Shown piece by piece: positions 54,024-64,000 of a stretch of 64,000 nt of DNA. The stretch covers positions 199,270,524 through 199,334,523 of the forward strand of contig OY294067.1 in assembly GCA_958510875.1 (NCBI GenBank), read 5' to 3'. The notes under the pieces are model-generated. The model ran no database searches. It was not told the origin of the DNA and saw nothing but the letters and a program-made list of their open reading frames with translations. A program made the translations under genes and the position numbers. Source of the stretch: Endomychus coccineus (Eukaryota; Arthropoda; Insecta; Coleoptera; Endomychidae). Every line of letters begins with the position of its first letter. The stretch's first letter is position 1.

Positions 54024-54096
54024 ACCGAAGTGGTGTAATTGGTAAACACCCTGGACTAGAAATCCAGAAATGTGGGTTCGAATCCCGCCTATGGTT
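54024..54096 (+). tRNA. tRNA-like gene, Gln-type body, anticodon AGA
   Basis: D, anticodon and T stems intact, loop CTAGAAA, B box GGTTCGAATCC, TTTT about 10 nt downstream. The acceptor has the usual one mismatch. Confidence 0.65.
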
Positions 54097-54496
54097 CGAT
54101 CTTTTACGTTTATTCATCTTTATAATCCTATGTTAAATTATCTAAGTTATCTTCATAATTCAGAAAATTTAATTCTATATCTCTTAAGTTACATACACGA
54201 TAGTGGCCAATTAGGCAAAGAAACTTTAATTTTGTTTATAATTAACCAGAACAATTCTCAGTCAGTTCTATCGAAATATATAAGAACCAGGATGCTGTCA
54301 TTTGAATAAGAACTGTCAAGTAACTGCCAACCATAGCAGTACTAACCTACAATCCTTACTTCAAAAAACGACTGAACTTCAGATGAATGTGCGTGAATAG
54401 TTGATCTATGGTAGGGCATCGAATCGCATTGTGTTCATCAATGATCTACTATCCTTTCAGAGGTTTATATTTACAAAAATATAAAAATCTAATAGG

Positions 54497-54569
54497 ACCG
54501 AAGTGGTGTAATTGGTAAACACCCTGGACTAGAAATCCAAAAATGTGGGTTCGAATCCCGCCTATGGTT
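54497..54569 (+). tRNA. tRNA-like gene, Gln-type body, anticodon AGA
   Basis: As above, but the anticodon stem 3' side is TCCAA, losing its last pair. Confidence 0.58.
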
Positions 54570-54971
54570 CGATCTTTTACGTTTATTCATCTTTATAATC
54601 CTATGTTAAATTATCTAAGTTATCTTCATAATTCAGAAAATTTAATTCTATATCTCTTAAGTTACATACACGATAGTGGCCTATTAGGCAAAGAAACTTT
54701 AATTTTGTTTATAATTAACCAGAACAATTCTCAGTCAGTTCTATTGAAATATATAAGAACCAGGATGCTGTCATTTGAATAAGAACTGTCAAGTAACTGC
54801 CAACCATAGCAGTACTAACCTACAATCCTTACTTCAAAAAACGACTGAACTTCAGATGAATGAGCGTGAATAGTTTTGATCTATGGTAGGGCATCGAATC
54901 GCATTGTGTTCATCGATGATCTACTATCCTTTCAGAGGTTTATATTTACAAAAATATAAAAATCTAATAGG

Positions 54972-55044
54972 ACCGAAGTGGTGTAATTGGTAAACACCCT
55001 GGACTAGAAATCCAAAAATGTGGGTTCGAATCCCGCCTATGGTT
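54972..55044 (+). tRNA. tRNA-like gene, Gln-type body, anticodon AGA
   Basis: Same TCCAA change as the 54497 copy. Spacing is two bases longer because of an insertion in the spacer (TAGTTTTGATC). Confidence 0.58.
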
Positions 55045-55190
55045 CGATCTTTTACGTTTATTCATCTTTATAATCCTATGTTAAATTATCTAAGTTATCT
55101 TCATAATTCAGAAAATTTAATTCTATATCTCTTAAGTTACATACACGATAGTGGCCTATTAGGCAAAGAAACTTTAAACTTAGAAATTTA

Positions 55191-55975
55191 GAAAGGTTTG
55201 TTAACGGTTAAGTGGCACTTCAAACTAATAAAACTTTGTTAAGTTTAAAGTGCCACTTTCCACTTGTCTATTTAAAATTCAACCTAAACAAGATAAAGTA
55301 TTATTTAATTATGACATTATGAGTAACAATTTTGAGGTTAAATTTCATAGAATTATCTTAAACTTGAATAGTTGATTATGATAGATCGGAAGTGTTATTT
55401 ATCATAGAATAACTAATTCATACAATAATCATATATATTTTTAATTGTACAATCTTAAAATATCTTGTATTTAATCAAATTCAATCCATTTCAAATTGTA
55501 ATTAGCCATACATTACTGTTTCACACACAACCGATCCAATGTTTTCTGGAGTTTTAATTGGATCTTAAAACACAAGTCGACTGCAGACGCATTTCATTAA
55601 TCGAAATCATCTATTCTTTTCTAAATTACATGGAAACACTAATTCACACTTTGATAAAGACAATAAACATTGTCGAAACGTCAAACAGAATTTTTATTTC
55701 ATTTTCAGTAGTATATATACGAACCAATATACCAAGAAAACTTACAAATATTACAAATGGTTCAAGAATATCAATAAAAGAATATAATATATACGGGGTG
55801 ACGAACTCAGTTCGCCTAGATTTTCCAGACTCTACGGTCGAATCACCTGAAGATGGCAAATGCGACTTTGCCGAAACGTCGTGAAATTGGTCCTTCTGAG
55901 GACCGAAACCACACAACGCGGATCAATACCCGAGAATCCAGTTCTACACATTACGTCCGCGAGAACCTAAGAAGA

Positions 55976-55978
<3 letters not shown>
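55191..55978 (+). repeat. Single Penelope 3' ends of two families
   Basis: 55200-55795 is one arm of the palindromic Penelope family (AGTGCCACTTTCCACTTGTC, ..CATTGTCGAAACGTCAAACAG, TATACGAACCAATATACCAA). 55796-55890 is the tail of the 17849-type element (CAGTTCGCCTAGATTTTCCA, CCTGAAGATGGCAAATGCGA, GCCGAAACGTCGTG) and continues to the TA array. Confidence 0.85.
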
Positions 55979-56070
<92 letters not shown>

Positions 56071-56082
56071 GTATATATATAA
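55979..56082. repeat. (TA)n microsatellite with GTATATATAT variants
   Basis: About 80 bp pure TA, then interrupted TA. Confidence 0.95.
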
Positions 56083-58454
56083 ACGCAAAGGAGACCGCAT
56101 TCCTCCCAAAACCCCGATGACCAGAACCACTAATACGACCTGGTAACAGAATAAATGACAAATCAAAGTGAGGTGACGGTGTGAACATTAAATTGTCAAG
56201 TAACCAATGTGACGAGATTCTGTATATGTGGTTAACTTTTTAATAAATATATGAATTCTCTTTCTTATGTTTCTTATGGAAACACTCAAATTATTTTTCT
56301 TACAAATTGAAGTGGTATTCTCAGTTGTCCAAGATAAGTTTTCAGTTAAAGCAGGACGATTTTACAGTCAGTACCTAGTATCAATATTACGAGATGGTAG
56401 AAGTTGCGAAAAATGTTTTAATCAAATCCAATAAAAGTTGAATATGTTCTGACAAACGACGACAACTGCGCTAGATGTTTTTTCAAATATTAGATACTGT
56501 AATTATACAAATACATGTTAGTTTTAAGACTTTGAAAAATTACATTCATTGAATTTATTTCAAAATTTTCAATTCATGAGAAAATTTTGTCAGATGAAAT
56601 ATCAAATAAGTTATTAACGCAATATAATTTTTTTCATTGTAATAAATTGGAAAAGAGCTGTACGTTGCGTATAGAGAGAGAATGTAACAAATTGCAAAAC
56701 ATCAGTTGAATAGCTTGAATTTATGCATGATAACGATCTACCGCCTTGCAAGTCGGGTTTCTATAAACTACTTTGCGTATTAGCTTTGATTAAAATAATA
56801 ATCACTGGTATTAATGATTTTGCCAGTAACGTCCGCCTTTGTGAAACAAGTTTTTTGTTTACTATTGGATAAAGTAGGGTCAATAGTAGGTCCCAAATTT
56901 CGATTGTAAAAGAGCTCGATAAATCACTCTGCGGCAATAAAGGCGTTATTGATGAAATAATATATTATTTTCCGTACTAAATACATTAAAGAATTCCGCT
57001 GATATATACCTAAGAAGCTGTAAGATTAGATGTTACTGTTTCGTTTTGAATGTAGTTCCTTCTGAAGTCAATTTGATTTGGGGTTAAAGCCTTTACATAG
57101 ATATGGTATCGTAGTATTTAGATTTTACTCTGTATTTCATCTTTGAATTTGAAGCGTTTGTTGAACAATTAATAAGACTTATTCATATTTTTATATTGTG
57201 GAGCATATATTTCTGATTTCAAACTTTTCCGCATCATCTCCATTTTCCCAATCCTAATGTCCAATATTTCCCAAATGGCACGGAAACTCTACATAATCTC
57301 TTTGGTTTCTGCTGAATATTTGATGTGATAAAAAAATATTCCTTCTACCTAGAATTACCGATCTATAATCAATTAACAACAATCTTATAGATTAATAGTT
57401 GACAAATTATTCAATTGACTGTGTGAAGCACCTCTTCGTATATCGCGTTCCCTGGGTTATGTTATTTGGAACATCCGCGAATAAGTCATTTAAGAAGAAT
57501 AGTTCCAAGTACTCAGCTTAGCTGCAAGAAAATTAGGCTCGAGTTCCAGGACCCCTGTTGAATTCATTATTACTTGTAATACAGATTGTCATCTTTGATC
57601 ATGAGCTTAGATTCACGAGTCACCACCACAGACAGCTGATGCATGGACCGTCACATAATATCCGACAGATCATCACGTAATATAGATATACCTGTCAATT
57701 CAAATGAAGTTTCACATGACCTAGAATATAATTATCCTCCCACTCATGCGTTCATTCTCGAATTTTGGAGAATGAACATCGCGATGGCGGAGAAGATATC
57801 TCAAGTGTGTTTGTTGTTGATTTACCTCACGAACAGCAGCTATTATATAGATGAATTTATTTGGCTTACATTTGCTCAGAACATTCTGCACTGCGTCTGA
57901 TTTCTTTTTCAATTCTGACTTGTCGCTGGTCTCCTTGCATTGTAACGAAGCTTAAATTTCGAAAGATTATTTAATTTAATCAGGCAATAAATACGGATGT
58001 TACATGTAATTTCAGTTTGAACAGTTCATTATTTCAATAGATATGAATGAGTTCCGAATGTGTATTCCGTGATTGTCACTTTTCTAAATCTCCGTAATTT
58101 CAAATAAGTATAATTATTCAAATAGATGAATCTAATTCATGCCCGTTCAAAATTGCATTTCATTCCGATAAAAATATGTTGCAAAAACAGGGGTCTGGCC
58201 AGTTAAGACACCAAACTTTGTGCAGCCTTATGTATAAAAAGGGCGAACAACCTAAAAACTCCGATAACACTTGTTTACTCCGCTGGGAAGAACTGGTGTG
58301 ATATCATGAGCGCGAATTTTAGATCTAAAAAGTAGCGTCACTTTTAACCATTGTTCGAGGCATAAGTAAAAACTATTGGCACAAAAATAAGGATTTGGTG
58401 GAGCAGACCTGTCCAGAACCTCGAAAAACATATAAAAACCGTGACAGCCGAAAG
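56083..58454. other. Repeat scrap, then no gene recognised
   Basis: 56092-56140 is related to 21208-21256. 56150-58200 is AT-rich with an unremarkable 85-codon frame at 57643-57900. 58200-58454 is less AT-rich with two TATA-like boxes (GTATAAAAAGGG near 58232, ATATAAAAACCG near 58430) and may be a promoter or LTR, unproven. Confidence 0.4.
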
Positions 58455-58700
58455 ATCGCTCTCTTGTGTTTTTGAATTTCGAGCCGTACAGTATCTCTCT
58501 AGTGTTTTTGATTTTCAATCAGTGTAGTAGCTCTTGTGTTTTTCATTTTCAATCAGTGTAGTAGCTCTTGTGTTTTTGAATTTTGATCAATGAAGTAGCT
58601 CTTGTGTTTCTGAATTTTGATCAGTAAGGTAGCTCTCTTGTGTTTCTGAATTTTGATCAGTAAAGTAGCTCTCTAGTGTTTTTTGAATTTATTCGAGTGT
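58455..58700 (+). repeat. Tandem repeat of about 42 bp
   Basis: Five or six copies of GTAGCTCTTGTGTTTTTGAATTTTGATCAGT with small changes. Confidence 0.9.
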
Positions 58701-60479
58701 GAGTCAGATATTTAAAAGCTGTGAAGTAACAATAGTGTTCCGTTTGTGTTTGTGAATTTTACGAAAAGGTAAATGGCTCAAAATTTTATATTCGGGCATT
58801 ACGATATATCTTCCGAATCCGAACCGACCGTATTTAAACCGTTTGATATATCGTAGTGCGTTTTAACAACATTTCAAGTAATATGGCTATCTGAATATTT
58901 ACCGAATACAGCTATTACGATAGGACCTGTTTGATTCGTACTTTTCCGCAAATTGATCATTCTGAATCATTCAACAACCGATCCCGTACCGCTGAATTAA
59001 ATGTAGCGACCGAACTTATAGTAGAGTTGACTTCTTGAAAGAGTTTTCATTTACCGTTTGAGCTTCATTACATTTTCCATCTGGGTGTAATTTTGTGAAA
59101 TAGTACCGTTCAAATGCATTTAAATTGATTATTCTGAAAGTGTACTTGTTAAAATCATTATATATTTTAATATTTGGAATTCCCTGTTTTATTAAATTAT
59201 TTCTGCTCCATCTTTAACGAGCTAAGTTATAAACAGGTATCAATTGTAATTAAAGCCTACAATTTCGATACTGTTTTCTGCCCATTGGACTCTGGTTATA
59301 CTTCACTGTAGCTACCCTAGAGACAAGGCTATCTTTAGATAGCATAGTGACGAGCCTTGTGGAGAGGACCCTAGCAGAAGTCCTCAAAAGGAGGAAAAAT
59401 CTGGCGCCCGAGGATTCGAAGCTTACCGCAGTAAGCAATTTACCGAAAAGCGACAAGGGCACGTTATAGCATCTTTGCACAGTAATGATAGCATAGACCT
59501 TGTGGGACATAGACTGCGCTTCAAAATAGCAGTGTGTTCACCAACATTTGTCGGCAAATCAAGATAATAAAAATTATTTGTTGGTTCATATGTAATTCAC
59601 AAGCAGTTGTAGTATTTCTCAAATGTGTGAGGGAAAAAGTACCTGTAAATGATTACTAAAAATAGAGGAATGAAGTATATACTTAGTGTTTCTGCTTGCA
59701 TCGAACATAAATTCAACACCAAAAAATAGATATTCTAATATTTAATGGAGGGAAGACAATGAATGGCTATAGGAAGTTTTTTTCAGAAAGTTCATCAATG
59801 TTACAGAATGCCTTTTGAGAAATGTTTGATCTATAATTTTCAAATTAAACTGATGCTGAATGTGGAAGATCTGGGAAAAAATATGGAAAATTAACTTTCA
59901 GCTTCAAGTCAATATTATTAATCCATATTTTTATGTTAAAGTAAGCATTATCATTTTCTGTATGTAACATTGATGTTGATATAGGTAAATTGTGATCAAT
60001 ACACTATGAAATGAAGAATTTCTCCACTTTTGCAGAAACAAATAAAAGCACATTACCTATGGTATTGAATTCACTCGTTAATTGAACGAGAACCAAGTGA
60101 AATTTGAAGGAAAAATAATAATTTTGAGAAGATTCCTTCCGGTTGAATCTCGCATAATTTCTACAATAGGTTCATAAGAGACATAATAGAAACTGCAAAC
60201 GTTTCATATACAGTTATAGGAAATTAAACTCCCAGAAGAGGAAACGTATAGATTTAAATCGATATTCATATATTTGTATTACCGTTTCGGTTGATTGTCA
60301 ACATCGCTGTTTCAACCTGAGGCTATAGCGCAACCACATCAAAATAATAAATATGTGTTCAATGCTTTCAAAAATATAGTTCCTTTATAAGCTCACAATC
60401 ATCCACACACACTAAATATCTCACACAGTCAAAAAAGTTAAATAATCTTCTAAAATGTAAACCGGCCAATAATCACCCC
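58701..60479. other. No gene recognised
   Basis: A 86-codon minus frame (59250-59510) lies in a slightly GC-richer patch with no motif. The rest is AT-rich. Confidence 0.4.
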
Positions 60480-62126
60480 CAACAAATAACAAATTTCAAA
60501 TTTAGTGAGAGAGTTATTAATTACTCCAAACACATCTTCTCAAAAGAAGAAATTTATTTACTCAATAAGGGACCAAAGTATTATACACATATTCAAAGTA
60601 ACACCTTCCTAGAAACTAGTATTGCTGAAGTGGAATTAGCTATAAAAAATATTAACGAGAATAATTCTAAATTAACAAAATTAGAAAAAGGAAAATCACT
60701 TTCATCAACTAAAGAAAAATTCCATCAATCAAAAATTTAAAGAAAACAATTTAACCCTTACAAAGACAGATAAATCGAATGCAATAATAATCATCCCTGA
60801 ACAAGATTATGAGGATAAAATGTCAGTATTCATACAAGCAGAATTGAACGAAAAACATAAGACCCAACTAACCTTTTTCAATTAAAAACAAAACAATTCC
60901 TACAAAATAGTGAAATTCTATTTGACAGTGGTTTCGAAAAATATGAACTCATTAATAGCAATCCTTGCTCTCATAAACAATATGAACTTATAAAAAATCA
61001 TAAAGAAAATGCTCACATATGACCTATAGTGTCTTACATTAATAGTCCAACAAGAGACCTGGCAATCAAATTAAATCATAAATTCAAGAAATCCACTAAT
61101 TTTAAACCTAAATTTACTGTTAAAAACTCTCTCGAATTGTCCGAATTAGTCAAAAAACACCATATACCAACAAATGGCTTTTTAGTTTCCTTTGATGTTT
61201 CAAACAAGTTCTCAAAAACTCAAACTCGAGAATGTTAGTCTCTAATCAGAAGCATTTCAGATAAATCACATAGCCCTTTAATTCACGATACAAAGAACTT
61301 GCGTTTTACCCATGCTTGAGTCAAAACTATTGTCATTTAAATAATATATTTTATGTACAGATTTCAGGTCTCGCTATGTGTAACCCATTGAGTCCACTAT
61401 CAGCAGACATTTTTATGTCTGATCTGGAGGACAAAATTATGAACTGCACATTAGCGAAGAAACATATTCAATTTTGGTATAGATACGTAGGTACATGATT
61501 TACTTGCCTTCTTCAGAGGCACATCCAGACAATTAAATTCCTTTCTTTCATTCATTAACCAGCTTCACCTAAAAATTCAATTCACTTTGGAAACCGAAAA
61601 AGATAGAACAATAAACGTTTTGGACTTAACACTAATACGTGACCATGATAAAATTACCTTCAATATCTACAGGAAACCCACTTGTACAGACATCACTCTT
61701 CTGAACTCAACGTTCAGTCCTCGTAGCCATAAACTAGCAGCATATCACTCAATGATTCTAGAGCATTTCCGATACCATTGTCGAAAGAACACCTCACTAT
61801 CGAGTTGAACACGATAAAACGAATAGCCATCAATAATGGTTTCCCGGTAGATCGAATAATTAAACTAATAAATCACAAACAACAACAATTAACTTTTCAT
61901 AAAATTTATCCGCGTATAGAATACATAGATGTATCCACTAAATTCATCGACATATTTTGGTCCAGTAAGCGAACATATTGCTAATATTTTATCACGCCAT
62001 AATTCCCCTAATAGTCTAAGCATTTTACATAACCAAACCAGAAGTCTTAAATTGAATACATTAGAATCAATAGAGATTCATAAAGGTGTCAAAACTCTAA
62101 TAAAAATATCCTCAATGATCAGTTAG
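60480..62126 (+). pseudogene. Penelope-like RT pseudogene, third family
   Basis: Decayed RT with at least four frame breaks: KEEIYLLNKGPKYYTHIQ (N-terminal, about 60540), YINSPTRDLAIKLN, GFLVSFDVSNKFS (motif A, about 61172), GLAMCNPLSPLSADIFM (motif B, about 61365), FWYRYVG (motif C, DD lost, about 61475), LDLTLIRDHDKITFNIYRK, then YFGPVSEHIANILSRHN. The GIY-YIG nuclease is missing. More complete at the 5' side than the other copies. Confidence 0.85.
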
Positions 62127-62339
62127 ACCTATATCAAAGTGATCTTTTCATGTGTCTTTCAAACCGTTCTTAAAATAATTCTTAGAATATTAAATTATAA
62201 TCACACTAATTCACAAATTGTTACTATGTTTACTATGTAATACTGTACTTTTCTAGGTTCTACCTGTTTTTGGAATTTCCGTTGATCCCTTAATCTCAAC
62301 CCTACTTAACTCTATTCTATCTATACTTGAACTTGAACT
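62127..62339. other. No gene recognised
   Basis: AT-rich. Confidence 0.35.
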
Positions 62340-62990
62340 GTGTTTCTTCATAATTCTCTATTTGTTTGATAATGGCACTTCGGTGTTGAAACAATTATTC
62401 ACTTCATCAGCCTTGCCATTATTCCTAATGTTAATTTTCCTAGTCTGTTTCTCTGCTGTAGTTTTTATTTCACCCCAGATCTGTTCAATGGGGTTAAAAA
62501 TGTAATGGTAAGGCTACGTATAGTGGTTGTGTCTTATTCATGCTGAGCAAGATCAAAAACAGAAGTTTCAATTGGTTATCATATTGTAGTTTTATTATTC
62601 CTGCGTATCTATACTTATACTCATTTCTTGAAGACGGTTGTTTCAACTTCATTTGATGCAATACGGTGATAACTAGCATTATCTGTAACTACCGTGTATG
62701 GTTCTTCTAAATTTACTGAAATTTAATATTCAATCCGATTTAGGAAGTTGTGTCGATTCATTCAACCAACCGACGACAATTGTTTTTGATGAAAATAGCG
62801 GTTCTGCAATAGGAATAAAACTTGCTATACAACCAGCAAGATTACAGTATACATTACTTTCTTCGTTTTCACAGTCTCAGGGCTAGAATCTTGACAGAAT
62901 GGCCAGCAATGAAAATGACCGACCCTACCATCTTTAGAGATCCATGTTTCGTCCAGATAAACAAATAGACGTACTTACACCATCATTTCT
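62340..62990 (-). pseudogene. Tc1/IS630-type DDE transposase remnant
   Basis: Reading the minus strand from about 62985 through frame breaks: FVYLDETWISKDGRVGHFHC (first catalytic Asp), VVTDNASYHR at about 62690-62660 (second Asp), then a gap, HYIFNPIEQIWGEIK at about 62510-62470 (third catalytic residue, Glu) and a short C-terminus. Order and spacing match the DDE_3-type transposases common in insects. Confidence 0.8.
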
Positions 62991-64000
62991 CAGCTTAATA
63001 TACTGATGTACAAAAATTTACACGTTGCATAGCTTACACACATGATGTAAATGTACGCAGAATTAAATTCATGAGAAGAGTTGCTTCTGTATATTTGGAG
63101 ATCAATTCTATGGAAATTTTGATACACAGCAAATATAGGAACTGTCAATTGAATGGATCGATAGTTTATGTAGTTAACTCCTTAATGTGTAACTCCCGAA
63201 ACGGAATATACCTGCTATGACTATGAGAGTTTTGTCAATTGAATTGGTTGGAAAAATAACCAAATATGATCTAATTTCGTTAACCGTGTGAACGAGTTAT
63301 ACCAATATACATTAAAAACCAAGCCAAAACGAATTATTACTCTTACAATACACATTAAAGAATAAAATTTTATAGTTCCAAAGTACTTATGTTTCAAGTT
63401 AGAAGACAGATATTGGAAAATCAGTCTTTATTAGTTTAGGGGTGAGTAAAATTTCATTGTTCATTAACCTAGAAATTGATCGCAAATGAAAACTTCTTGG
63501 AGAAAAGTTATTTCCTTATAAAATTATCTACTGAATGTTACATGAGCTGACTTTGTATGTTGTTTTAAAAGCTAAAATCCTCATATCCACGGAAAATTTC
63601 CATTTTTAGCGATTATCTCTCTACGTCTGAGAATTTTACTTGTGCTTCAATCTATCGCGAAATATGTATGCAAGCACTCTGGACTAAAATGTTGTATTTC
63701 ATGCATTATCTTGCTTGTATTCACTCGAAAAGAGGAATAGGAGTTGATAATGTTGCTCTACAACAAATTAAACTAAAAACGGAGGAAAAATCGACAATAA
63801 TAATGACAAAATTTATTAGTATAAAGCTTATAATGTGTGGTTCAAGAAACCAATGAATGATATCTTATATTTATTTGTAATTCTCTGTGAAATAAACCAA
63901 AACTGCGCAAGCCTCTTTAAGTTCTATTTTCGGCGGATACTTGAAGGATATATAAGTCATTGGAACATGATCGCTATCGCAGCCATAGGAACAAGTACCT
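62991..64000. other. No gene recognised
   Basis: AT-rich; a 62-codon frame at 63668-63856 has no motif. Confidence 0.35.

Larger units (their letters stand above)
53795..55190 (+). repeat. 473-bp tRNA-bearing satellite, second cluster
   Basis: Three units in plus orientation (tRNAs at 54024, 54497 and 54972), with spacers as in the first cluster. The second and third units share changes (GGCCTATTAGG, CCAAAAATGTG), so they are each other's closest copies. The array ends at about 55188 in a Penelope tail. Confidence 0.95.

Noticed and set aside
59402..59425. TGGCGCCCGAGGATTCGAA as a retroviral primer-binding site
   Set aside because: The complement does not place a tRNA T loop at the right distance from CCA, and no LTR pair flanks it.

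Overview
The window is AT-rich, intron-poor animal DNA built almost wholly of nested transposable elements. Transposon families common in arthropods (piggyBac, Copia, Gypsy, Penelope-like, hAT, mariner/Tc1, jockey-like LINE, Polinton) point to an insect or a close arthropod relative. I could not narrow it further, and I recognise no ordinary host protein-coding gene. || Centrepiece (21313-38642): a 17.3-kb Maverick/Polinton (adintovirus-like) element with terminal inverted repeats (TIRs) of about 2.08 kb. It lies in a (TA)n array and has a TATATA target duplication. It carries twelve open, uninterrupted genes. Rightward: protein-primed family B DNA polymerase. Leftward: an unknown 239-aa protein, DDE integrase with a chromodomain-like tail, a coiled-coil protein with a phage-fibre-like motif, a DUF8207-like protein, and the packaging ATPase. 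Rightward again: a PLA2/pX-like minor capsid protein, adenovirus-type protease, a Cys-rich protein, penton-like minor capsid, double-jelly-roll major capsid, and a small protein. Replication, integration, packaging, capsid and maturation functions are all present, so it looks like a recent, possibly active endogenous virus. The protease frame has no AUG at its natural N-terminus; it lies -1 to the PLA2/pX gene, and an A_AAA_AAC heptamer sits just before that gene's stop codon. This makes programmed frameshifting a specific candidate. || Left of the Polinton: a Copia element inserted in a decayed piggyBac transposase (about 600-4280); a fragment of a second, different Polinton-type capsid gene (about 4455-4860); tandem repeats, some tRNA-like; Gypsy and LINE scraps; an inverted 473-bp satellite whose every unit carries a tRNA-Gln-like gene with anticodon AGA; a Gypsy gag-pro pseudogene; a Penelope element with one nonsense codon; and head-to-head Penelope 3' ends around TA arrays. 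|| Right of the Polinton: a repeat family marked by GAGCGTCC, a decayed Penelope element in inverted terminal repeats, a 1.77-kb fold-back element, mariner-like remnants, a near-perfect 1.45-kb palindrome of two Penelope 3' ends, a LINE scrap between long direct repeats, a 782-bp hAT deletion derivative with perfect 8-bp target duplications, three more satellite units, another Penelope pseudogene, and a Tc1/IS630-type transposase remnant. Boundaries of decayed elements are approximate; all family names come from reading motifs, not from searches.
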